The position numbers and the translations under genes were made by a program. The notes under the pieces were generated by a model. It ran no database searches. It saw nothing but the letters and a program-made list of their open reading frames with translations, and was not told where the DNA came from. Of a DNA stretch of 9,700 nt, positions 1 through 6,542 are shown piece after piece. Source of the DNA: Coxiellaceae bacterium UBA6002 (lineage in GTDB: Bacteria > Pseudomonadota > Gammaproteobacteria > UBA6002). Position 1 is the stretch's first letter; every line of letters begins with the position of its first letter. The DNA is taken from assembly GCA_002429595.1 (NCBI GenBank), contig DJAM01000065.1, positions 1 to 9,700 on the forward strand, read 5' to 3'.

Positions 1-28
1 CCATCTTTCCAGCCGCACCAATAATGGG

Positions 29-88
29 TTCCCGCCTGCGCGGGAATGACAAATAACGCGGGAATGACAACACAGGCGTGGGAATGAC
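29..88. repeat. Left dRS3-like repeat array with hairpin
   Basis: Three copies of GGAATGAC lie at 43-50, 61-68 and 81-88, each preceded by a GC-rich CGCGG- or GCGTG-like stretch, giving a degenerate tandem repeat of 18-20 bp. The first copy belongs to a perfect inverted repeat: TTCCCGC (29-35), loop CTGC (36-39), GCGGGAA (40-46). Read on the minus strand, the 20 bases from 46 to 27 match the dRS3 form ATTCCCN8GGGAAT known from Neisseria except at the last base; that comparison is from memory. The array starts 9 bp past the stop of the minus-strand SDR gene, so it lies in the 3' region of that operon and its hairpin could help end or stabilise the transcript. It is far more GC-rich than its surroundings. 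Confidence 0.8.
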
Positions 89-96
89 AGAAAGCA

Positions 97-873
97 TTAA
101 CTAAAACCAAGATCTCGGCCACCATGCAGGCCACCATCAATCACAAGTTCGCTCGCGGTCATGAATTTAGATTCATCAGATGCTAAATACAATATGGCAT
201 AAGCAACATCGATCGGTTCGCCAACGCAGTTTTCCGGTAATTGTTTTTTTAATTGTTCCGAAGCTATTTTCATTTGATTCGCTACGCCATCTAACAGTGG
301 AGTGGCGATATAGCCAGGATGTATAGAGTTAACACGTATTTTATCTTTTGCATAAAGCATCGCATCGGTTTTGCTCATGAGTCGAACTGCCGCTTTTGAG
401 GCGTGATTTGCTGGGAAATCTGGGGATCCTATTAGGCCGTGCAAAGATGAAATATTAATAATGCTGCCACCACCATTCCGTTTTAAATGTGGCACAACAT
501 ATTTAGTGCAGAAAAAAACACTCTTGACGTTCACTGCCATAACAGTGTCCCAGTCCTCTTCCGTGAGTTCATGCGTGGGTTTATTTTTACCGACCATTCC
601 GACATTATTCACTAGCACATCAATTCGACCATAATGATCGACAATCGCAGTGATGACATCGTTAACTTGCTTTTCATGGCGGGTATCGAGTTGCCAAAAA
701 TGTGCTTCACCACCTTCTTCTTGAATTGCGGCGACAGTCTTTTTTCCCAACGATTCGTTAATATCGACAACGGCTACGTGAGCTCCATGTTGCGCCAATA
801 AGCAGCATGCGGCATGACCAATGCCAGATGCACCACCGGTAACAATGATGACTTTATCTTTGACTCTGTTCAT
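97..873 (-). CDS. SDR family oxidoreductase lacking the catalytic Tyr
   Basis: Classical short-chain dehydrogenase/reductase of 258 aa, a cytosolic NAD(P)(H) enzyme type. Visible parts are the Rossmann motif TGGASGIG (residues 12-19), an acidic residue at the end of strand 2 (D37, which in this family favours NAD over NADP), NNVG (89-92, usually NNAG), N115 and S143 of the catalytic tetrad, K160, and the C-terminal IDGG segment. The Tyr of the YxxxK motif is Asn (N156, codon AAT at 408-406), so normal hydride-transfer chemistry is doubtful. I chose the ATG at 873 because AAGGA lies 6 nt upstream and the protein then begins like a normal SDR. An in-frame ATG at 891 overlaps the stop of the preceding monooxygenase gene (ATGA) and would add six residues. 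It is the last gene of the four-gene minus-strand operon and probably handles an alcohol or ketone intermediate, or is a non-catalytic partner. The family is certain; the activity is not. Confidence 0.93.
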   Translation of the reverse strand: MNRVKDKVIIVTGGASGIGHAACCLLAQHGAHVAVVDINESLGKKTVAAIQEEGGEAHFWQLDTRHEKQVNDVITAIVDHYGRIDVLVNNVGMVGKNKPTHELTEEDWDTVMAVNVKSVFFCTKYVVPHLKRNGGGSIINISSLHGLIGSPDFPANHASKAAVRLMSKTDAMLYAKDKIRVNSIHPGYIATPLLDGVANQMKIASEQLKKQLPENCVGEPIDVAYAILYLASDESKFMTASELVIDGGLHGGRDLGFS

Positions 874-887
874 TAGGTATCCTTCGG

Positions 888-2492
888 TCATTTTATTTTA
901 GCGAAATAATCAACAAGCTCTTGTTCTGGATTCTTTGGCATTGTTTGTTTTCGAAATGCCACATGTCCATCTGGACGAACTAAAACAGCTCCAGTATCAG
1001 TAATTTCATAAATTTCCTGCCACTTATTTTGTGGATCAACTAAATCGCCATCTTCTGCAACACGATAAACTTGCAAGGGTAGCGCTAATTGTTTGGCGGC
1101 TTCTTGCCACGGTTGACCATTCGAACCGACTAGTAAAACAAAATCTTTTTCGAAGAGATCTAAGGTTGAGGTCTCCTCATCATCTTTTAATAATTTTACA
1201 TAGGGCGCTCGAATACCGGGTAACGTTGTCGCAATAAAGTCATTCGGTGAGATACTTATTTCCTGATTATTTTCAGAAGATATCGCATCGGAATGATAGA
1301 TATAACCTAAATCTAATCCTGAATAATTCAAGTTTTGTTGTTGCTCAAGTAATTTCTCCTTTAATAACTCTTCATTTTGTTCACGGATCGCTGTAATGAT
1401 ATCGACAAAGCGTTTAGCATTTACCGAAGACCAATCGATATTGCGTCTTGCAACTGGCGCTCGTTCTTGAAAATAAGTGTCTAATAACTTAGGGGAAAAC
1501 TGATGTTTAAGGACATAAGCTAATTTCCAAGCCAAATTATGTGCATCTTGTATGCCGGTGTTCATCCCCAAGCCACCGGTGGGTGGCAAGCGATGTGCCG
1601 CATCTCCCACTAAGAAGATTCTCTGGGTGCCATAGCTCGTAGCAAGTTGTGCTGCCATCGTCCAGAAATTCTTATTAATAATTTTGATGTTAAGATCCGG
1701 AATTTCAAGCGCGTTTCTGATGGCTGCTATACAGAGCTCATCAGTAAAATCTTCTTTGGTCTGTTCAGGTGCAAACCTTAAACCAAAAATCCATCTGTTT
1801 TTGCCGTAAGCAAGAAATAAGGATTTGCCTAGCTTATCGAGATCTGTAAAAAAATATCCGATACTGAGCCGATCGGAAGTCCACTGTGTGATGTCAAACT
1901 CGCAAAGTAAATTACAAAACCGTCCTAAATCATTTGGACCCTTCATCTCAATCTCAAGTTCTTTGCGAACTGTACTATGCGCACCATCGGCCGCCACTAA
2001 ATATTGTGTTCGAAACTGCTCTGTTTGATTTGTCGTGCAATCACGTACCTCGATTGTAACTCCTTCTGAATCTTCCGTAACCTTGAGCACTTCCTTCGAA
2101 AATTGCAATTGCGCATCAGGGAATTTTTCTAGTGTTCCTTTTAAATATAATTCAACACAGTCCTGGGTTATGAGACTTGCGCCTAAAGGTCCAAGAGTAT
2201 AAGGTCCAGATTTATTGAGTTCTATTCGAGTAATTTCTTTACCTTTTAATGAATGCGCCCAAATGAAGCGAATGGCTTCTCTAGGAAATTCAAATTTTTG
2301 TAATTCGTCGATTTCGCCCCATAAACGTAATAATTCCATTGAGCGCATACTGACACCACGTGCGCGTGGATGTTCAGAAAGATGAGGATCGCGGTTAAGT
2401 GTTAATGATGGAATTCCTAATCGAGCGAGTGCGATCGCCATACATAAACCAACAGGACCTGCGCCCACGATAATTACAGGATATTTTTTCAT
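888..2492 (-). CDS. FAD-dependent aromatic monooxygenase, PheA/TfdB type
   Basis: Flavoprotein hydroxylase of 534 aa, about the usual length for the phenol 2-monooxygenase / MhpA / TfdB group, which uses NAD(P)H and O2 to hydroxylate aromatic rings. The N-terminus has the dinucleotide-binding GAGPVG (residues 10-15). The second FAD motif is around AADGAHSTVR (D169, G170), and the GD motif is VGDAAHRLPPTGGLGMNTG (295-313, D297). The C-terminal ~105 residues look like the thioredoxin-fold domain of this group and end with the typical VLVRPDGHVAFR stretch (503-514). There is no signal peptide, so it is cytosolic. AAAGG lies 5 nt before the ATG, supporting the start. It follows the amidohydrolase by 46 nt and its TGA overlaps a possible upstream start of the SDR gene, pointing to translational coupling. 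The substrate is probably an aromatic or cyclic compound, but I cannot name it; polyketide-type hydroxylases share this architecture. Confidence 0.92.
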   Translation of the reverse strand: MKKYPVIIVGAGPVGLCMAIALARLGIPSLTLNRDPHLSEHPRARGVSMRSMELLRLWGEIDELQKFEFPREAIRFIWAHSLKGKEITRIELNKSGPYTLGPLGASLITQDCVELYLKGTLEKFPDAQLQFSKEVLKVTEDSEGVTIEVRDCTTNQTEQFRTQYLVAADGAHSTVRKELEIEMKGPNDLGRFCNLLCEFDITQWTSDRLSIGYFFTDLDKLGKSLFLAYGKNRWIFGLRFAPEQTKEDFTDELCIAAIRNALEIPDLNIKIINKNFWTMAAQLATSYGTQRIFLVGDAAHRLPPTGGLGMNTGIQDAHNLAWKLAYVLKHQFSPKLLDTYFQERAPVARRNIDWSSVNAKRFVDIITAIREQNEELLKEKLLEQQQNLNYSGLDLGYIYHSDAISSENNQEISISPNDFIATTLPGIRAPYVKLLKDDEETSTLDLFEKDFVLLVGSNGQPWQEAAKQLALPLQVYRVAEDGDLVDPQNKWQEIYEITDTGAVLVRPDGHVAFRKQTMPKNPEQELVDYFAKIK

Positions 2493-2538
2493 GATTGCCT
2501 TTACGATAGGTGGTGGAGGATTTTAGGCAGAGTATAAA

Positions 2539-4335
2539 TCAAAAAACAAAACAATCACAGCCAAACGGACCCCAGAGATGAGAATGACAATGTGGTGTAC
2601 TCGCATGTTGATGAACCATCGAAGAGTGGTTGCCAGGGTGAGTATGATAACCCCCAAATTTCGTTACCGGTGACCAATCTGGCATAATCGGAAGAGCAGG
2701 CGGATCAAAAGATCTAAAAGCTGCTTTGGCATAGACAATTTTGCCACCGACTACTGTCAGCACCGATTCTAAGTTTTTTATCTCTACTTCTGGAATCGTA
2801 AAAAAGTTAGCGGTTAACGCGACCATATCTGCAAGCTGACCTGCTACAATTGCACCTTTGTTACCGTGATCATTTGAAAACCACGCGCTACCGATTGTAT
2901 ACAATTTCAGCGCTTGTTCGCGGCTCAACAAATTTGATTCACGATAAAGTTGCGTGCCTCCCACTGTTTTACCTGAAATCATCCAATATAACGAGACAAA
3001 AGGATTGTAGCTTGCGACTCGAGTAGCATCGGTGCCAGCTCCGACCGGCAGGCCCGTTGCAAGCATTTTATTGATCGGTGGTGTTTGTTCGGCAGCTTCT
3101 TGACCATAGCGGTCAATAAAATATTCACCTTGATAAGCCATACGATGTTGAATTGCAATACCACCTTGTAGGGCTTTTATTCGTTCGATATTTTTTTCAC
3201 TGATTGTTTCAGCATGATCGAAGAACCAAGGTAAACCATCGAATGGAATGTCACGATTAACTTCTTCAAAAACATTTAAAAATCGAGTGATCGATTCGTT
3301 ATAGGTTGCATGCAATCGAAATGGCCAACGATTTTGCGCAAGTAAACGTATAACGGGTTTGAGTTGTGCTTCCATGTCTTGGTCAAGGTCTGGTCGTGGT
3401 TGTAAAAAATCTTCAAAATCGGCAGCAGAAAACACTAACATCTCACCGGCACCATTGACGCGATAAAAATCATTACCTTCGTAAGGCTTAGTCATTTTTA
3501 CCCATTGAGTAAAGTCATCTAACTCATGCATGGGGCGTTGCGTAAACAAATTATAAGCAATGCGTACTGTAAGCTGTCCTTCTTTTGCAAGTTGTGCAAT
3601 GACTTCGTAATCTTCCGGATAATTTTGAAAACCACCGCCTGCATCAATCGCACTCGTCACTCCCAGACGATTTAATTCCCGCATAAACTGTCGAGTTGAA
3701 TTAACTTGATATTCAACAGGTAATTTTGGACCCTTTGCAAGAGTTGCATAAAGTATCATGGCGTTGGGTTTTGCAATAAGCAGGCCAGTAGGATTACCAT
3801 TCTTATCACGTTCAATATGGCCACCAACAGGATCAGGTGAATTTCGATCATAACCTGCTGCTTTTAATGCAGGTCGATTTAACAAAGCGCGATCGTATAA
3901 ATGTAAAATAAACACAGGCGTTTCGGGAGCCACTTTGTTGATTTCATCTAGAGTTGGCATTCGTCGCTCTTTAAATTGAAACTCTGTCCAACCTCCGACA
4001 ACTCGGACCCACTGTGGTGGCGGTGTGCGCTTAGCTTGTTCTTTCAACATATCTAAAGCATCTGCTAAAGAGTTAACGCCATCCCAACGTAATTCCATAT
4101 TGTAATTCAAACCACCACGGATGATATGAAGATGTGAGTCATTTAGGCCTGGAATAATCGTATGGTGTTGCAGATCAATTTTTTTATCGGCACGGTATTG
4201 GCTTAAAACTTCATGATCGGATCCTACTGCAATAAATCGACCATCACGAATAGCCACTGCGGATGCAATTGGATTTTGATCATCAAGCGTATGAATTTCA
4301 CCGTTATAAAAAATAATATCAGCTTCGTGGCTCAT
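2539..4335 (-). CDS. Amidohydrolase family 3 protein (YtcJ-like)
   Basis: Metal-dependent hydrolase of 598 aa. It has the small beta-sandwich N-terminus (ADIIFYNGEIHTLD), then the first metal-binding motif in IPGLNDSHLH (H68, H70), a long TIM-barrel insertion, H342 (LHATYNE), H374 (DHAET) and the late-barrel Asp in GAGTDATR (D436). The closing sandwich segment is around ADMVALTANFF (502-512) and VLTVVGGKIVYA (525-536). Family members hydrolyse amides, formamides or cyclic C-N bonds; the substrate here is unknown. The last 35 residues form a His/Cys-rich tail (eight His, three Cys) ending FGCDCFVF. AGGA lies 7 nt before the ATG. The gene starts 14 nt after the isochorismatase-type hydrolase and precedes the FAD monooxygenase, so it probably works in the same pathway. 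No signal peptide is seen. The family call is firm, the reaction is not. Confidence 0.92.
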   Translation of the reverse strand: MSHEADIIFYNGEIHTLDDQNPIASAVAIRDGRFIAVGSDHEVLSQYRADKKIDLQHHTIIPGLNDSHLHIIRGGLNYNMELRWDGVNSLADALDMLKEQAKRTPPPQWVRVVGGWTEFQFKERRMPTLDEINKVAPETPVFILHLYDRALLNRPALKAAGYDRNSPDPVGGHIERDKNGNPTGLLIAKPNAMILYATLAKGPKLPVEYQVNSTRQFMRELNRLGVTSAIDAGGGFQNYPEDYEVIAQLAKEGQLTVRIAYNLFTQRPMHELDDFTQWVKMTKPYEGNDFYRVNGAGEMLVFSAADFEDFLQPRPDLDQDMEAQLKPVIRLLAQNRWPFRLHATYNESITRFLNVFEEVNRDIPFDGLPWFFDHAETISEKNIERIKALQGGIAIQHRMAYQGEYFIDRYGQEAAEQTPPINKMLATGLPVGAGTDATRVASYNPFVSLYWMISGKTVGGTQLYRESNLLSREQALKLYTIGSAWFSNDHGNKGAIVAGQLADMVALTANFFTIPEVEIKNLESVLTVVGGKIVYAKAAFRSFDPPALPIMPDWSPVTKFGGYHTHPGNHSSMVHQHASTPHCHSHLWGPFGCDCFVF

Positions 4336-4349
4336 TTTGGTGTCCTATT

Positions 4350-4997
4350 TTATTTGCCTTCTCGTGCTTCTGAACCTAATACGGCGTGAGCATACTGAAT
4401 GCCAATACCGTAAGAACCTGCGTGTTCATTGGCAACTTTCATCACTGCATCGTATGTTTCTTGACGTGCCCAATCTCGTTGCCACTCTAACATCACTTGT
4501 AACCATGTCACTGGCACGGCACCTGCTTGAATCATTCTTTTTATTGCCATGTCATGTGCTACTTCACTAGTACCACCGCAGGCATCTGCAACCACGTAGA
4601 TTTCATAACCTTCCTGAATTGCTAAGATTGTTGGTAACGTGATACAGACTTCTGTCCACAGTCCGCACAAAATCAATTTTTTACGACCTATTTTCTTAAC
4701 TGCATCAGTGACGTGAGAGTCCTCCCAGCAGTCCATCGTGGTTCTATCGATTGGTGTTTGCTTAAGAACCGTCACCAGTTGTTCGAATGTCGGACCACTG
4801 AAACTTTTTTCCGCGACCGTGGTAAGGATAGTTGGAACGTTAAAGATTTTAGTTGCTTTAGCTAATCCCACCACGTTACTAACTAACGACTGTCCTTCAA
4901 TAGATTTAACAGCAAACAGCATTTGTGGTTGAAAATCGATGAATAAGACCGTGCAATTATCTGGAGTCAACAAAGAGTGAGCACTATGATGAGACAT
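4350..4997 (-). CDS. Isochorismatase-family cysteine hydrolase, YcaC-like
   Basis: Cysteine hydrolase of 215 aa with the alpha/beta fold of the isochorismatase superfamily, which contains nicotinamidases, N-carbamoyl hydrolases and YcaC. The catalytic set is visible: D21 in VLFIDFQPQ, C118 in CGLWTEVC, and a basic residue R85 near TPIDRTTMDCWED, where most of the superfamily has Lys. E. coli YcaC also uses Arg at that position and has nearly the same spacing, so the YcaC subgroup fits best. The TEVC followed by a LPTILAIQEGYEIYVVADAC-type segment is typical. GGAG lies 7 nt before the ATG. It is the first gene of the minus-strand operon and is followed after 14 nt by the amidohydrolase; two C-N hydrolases in a row suggest an amide- or carbamoyl-type intermediate. 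YcaC itself has no firmly established substrate, so I give none. Confidence 0.92.
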   Translation of the reverse strand: MSHHSAHSLLTPDNCTVLFIDFQPQMLFAVKSIEGQSLVSNVVGLAKATKIFNVPTILTTVAEKSFSGPTFEQLVTVLKQTPIDRTTMDCWEDSHVTDAVKKIGRKKLILCGLWTEVCITLPTILAIQEGYEIYVVADACGGTSEVAHDMAIKRMIQAGAVPVTWLQVMLEWQRDWARQETYDAVMKVANEHAGSYGIGIQYAHAVLGSEAREGK

Positions 4998-5031
4998 AAT
5001 TTTTCTCCGGGTTAAAAGATTCCATGATCAA

Positions 5032-5060
5032 AATATAGCTGAGTTTGGCTTTAATTGATG
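5032..5060 (-). promoter_or_regulatory. Weak promoter candidate for the minus-strand operon
   Basis: On the minus strand, TATATT (5037-5032) lies 34 nt upstream of the hydrolase start and could be a -10 box. The hexamer 17 bp further upstream (CATCAA, 5060-5055) is a poor -35. No operator-like palindrome is evident. This is only the best candidate in the short leader region. Confidence 0.2.
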
Positions 5061-5122
5061 CGTAGAATAGGGGAATTTTGCTGCTTACAGGAAAGTTAGA
5101 TTTCTAGTTTTTTTCTAAAACG

Positions 5123-5524
5123 TTACCAGAATGAAAGTCGTTCTTCTTCTTTTAAGCCGGTATATTCTGGGAAAATAAAACCAATAAAGCCAAGATCGGA
5201 GAATTCTGCTAATAATTCCGTCATGAATTTCGTACCATCTTTCCCAGATTCTTTTTGGTAGGTATCATAAATTATTTTGAGTGAATTTGTGCCATCTATC
5301 TGTTGCCACACAACCCGGCCTTCTTTAGCTAAGTTTAAGACAGTTTTCAGTCCGGGGTTGCTGATATAAGATTGTTAATAGCAGGCACTGGCTGTTGTCC
5401 TGGACGATTTAAATGAAAAAAACTCCAAACAAGCGCGCCATCTACTATTGTGCCAAGAGCAATACCACAATCTTACAGAATTTCGATCAACGCTAAAAAC
5501 ATCGCAGTGAAGTTTGAATTTCAT
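5123..5524 (-). pseudogene. Decayed gene remnant of unknown identity
   Basis: This stretch has protein-like reading on the minus strand but no intact gene. One frame opens with ATG at 5524, stops at TAA 5377-5375, and reopens into PGLKTVLNLAKEGRVVWQQ and onward to TAA just before 5123. A second frame between about 5476 and 5366 reads IALGTIVDGALVWSFFHL and NRPGQQPVPAINNLIS, and joins plausibly to the first frame if one indel is assumed on each side. The downstream piece LGFIGFIFPEYTGL faintly resembles the N-terminal part of acyl-CoA dehydrogenases, but I am not confident of that. A possible 62-codon ORF begins with GTG at 5311 without a clear ribosome-binding site. I read it as a frameshifted remnant upstream of the minus-strand operon, in the same orientation. 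It could instead be a chance ORF or a short expressed protein. Confidence 0.45.
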
Positions 5525-5569
5525 TGTTTATCTCTCATTATATTTATTGAATTAAGACAGGTTAAGAAA

Positions 5570-5598
5570 TTGATAAGCACTAAGGATTAATTTATATT
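5570..5598 (+). promoter_or_regulatory. Sigma70-type promoter for the plus-strand SDR
   Basis: TTGATA at 5570-5575 and TATATT at 5593-5598 are separated by exactly 17 bp, close to the consensus TTGACA-17-TATAAT. Transcription would start near 5605, giving a leader of roughly 38 nt before the ATG at 5643, with AGGA 8 nt ahead of it. The promoter faces away from the minus-strand operon. Confidence 0.6.
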
Positions 5599-5642
5599 AT
5601 TCCCGCCTTCAAAGTTTTATCATCTACTACAGGAAATTTATT

Positions 5643-6449
5643 ATGAAAAGACTCGAAAATAAAGTCTGTCTCATCACCGGTGCAGCAAGTGGTATAGGTA
5701 AAGCAACTGCAGAATTATTTAAGCAAGAAGATGCCATTGTTATTTTAAGTGATATCAATGATCAACTTGGTGCACAAGTCGCTAAAGAATTAACTTCCGA
5801 TTACTTGCATCTAGATGTGAGTCAAGAAGAAGACTGGATTGAATCTTTCGATTTTCTAAATCAAAAATATCGCAAGTTAGACATCTTAGTCAATAATGCT
5901 GGGATTAGTGGCTTCACTCAAACTAAAGGTCCTCATACTGCTGAAGATGTCGATCTTGAAAGTTGGCGTCAGGTTATGGCAGTTAATTCAGATGGTGTCG
6001 CATTAGGTTGCAAATATGCCATTAAAATGATGAAGCCCAAAAAATCCGGGAGTATTGTCAATATCTCTTCTCGCTCTGGCATTGTTGGCATTCCTAATAT
6101 GGTGGCATATGCTGCGAGTAAAGCTGCAGTCAGAAATCACACTAAATCGGTAGCACTTTATTGCGCACAACTAGGTTATAACATTCGCTGTAATTCTATC
6201 CACCCCGGTGCAATTTTAACGCCGATGTGGGATCCATTCTTTTCGAGTCAAGATCCAGCTGAAAAAGAGCGATTAATTAAAGGTATTGCGGCCGGTGTCC
6301 CATTGCGTCGAATGGGGGATGCGAAAGATGTTGCTTACGCGGTTCTGTATTTGGCTAGTGATGAATCTAGCTATGTCACGGGTATTGAGCTTGATATTGA
6401 TGGTGGAATCTTGGCTGGCAGTACCGGCACTCCGGAAGATTTGGAATAG
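5643..6449 (+). CDS. SDR family oxidoreductase, intact active site
   Basis: Classical SDR of 268 aa with all hallmarks: TGAASGIG (residues 12-19) for the cofactor, D37 at the end of strand 2 (suggests NAD), NNAG (84-87), and the tetrad N115, S143 (NISS), Y156 and K160 (AYAASK). The C-terminus has the usual YLASDESSYVTG and DIDGG segments. The layout resembles hydroxysteroid, cyclohexanol and levodione-type dehydrogenases, so a secondary alcohol/ketone on a ring is a reasonable but unproven substrate. AGGA precedes the ATG by 8 nt and a good promoter lies upstream. It is divergent from the minus-strand operon, which ends in another SDR of the same broad type but lacking the catalytic Tyr. It is followed 93 nt later by the dioxygenase-like gene. 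The C-terminal tail after IDGG is about 15 residues, slightly longer than usual and acidic. Confidence 0.95.
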   Translation: MKRLENKVCLITGAASGIGKATAELFKQEDAIVILSDINDQLGAQVAKELTSDYLHLDVSQEEDWIESFDFLNQKYRKLDILVNNAGISGFTQTKGPHTAEDVDLESWRQVMAVNSDGVALGCKYAIKMMKPKKSGSIVNISSRSGIVGIPNMVAYAASKAAVRNHTKSVALYCAQLGYNIRCNSIHPGAILTPMWDPFFSSQDPAEKERLIKGIAAGVPLRRMGDAKDVAYAVLYLASDESSYVTGIELDIDGGILAGSTGTPEDLE

Positions 6450-6475
6450 TTGCTTTTCTAGCATTTTCTTAAGCT

Positions 6476-6496
6476 TTCTTAATACGGAGTTAAGAA
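6476..6496 (+). terminator. Stem-loop after the plus-strand SDR
   Basis: TTCTTAA (6476-6482), loop TACGGAG (6483-6489) and TTAAGAA (6490-6496) form a perfect 7-bp AT-rich stem. No T-tract follows, so it is a weak or partial terminator at best. It could equally be an mRNA-processing or spacer structure. Confidence 0.3.
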
Positions 6497-6502
6497 TCAC
6501 CC

Positions 6503-6508
6503 TATAAA
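6503..6508 (+). promoter_or_regulatory. Possible -10 box for the dioxygenase gene
   Basis: TATAAA (within TATAAAAT, 6503-6510) lies about 35 nt before the ATG at 6543. No convincing -35 is found 16-18 bp upstream, where the stem-loop sits. The downstream gene pair may have its own weak promoter or be read through from the SDR. Confidence 0.25.
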
Positions 6509-6542
6509 ATAAGTGTAATTCAATAACATTTTGGATCCACTT

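Noticed and set aside
1..96. Left repeats as a transposon terminal inverted repeat
   Set aside because: No transposase gene is in the window, the arrays are degenerate and of different copy number, and no target-site duplication can be seen.
6273..6507. Overlapping short open frames on both strands at the end of the second SDR gene
   Set aside because: They overlap the conserved C-terminus of the SDR, have no ribosome-binding sites and low-complexity translations.
6531..6542. TTG start four codons upstream of the dioxygenase-like gene
   Set aside because: No ribosome-binding site precedes the TTG. The ATG at 6543 has a weak GGA at a workable distance.
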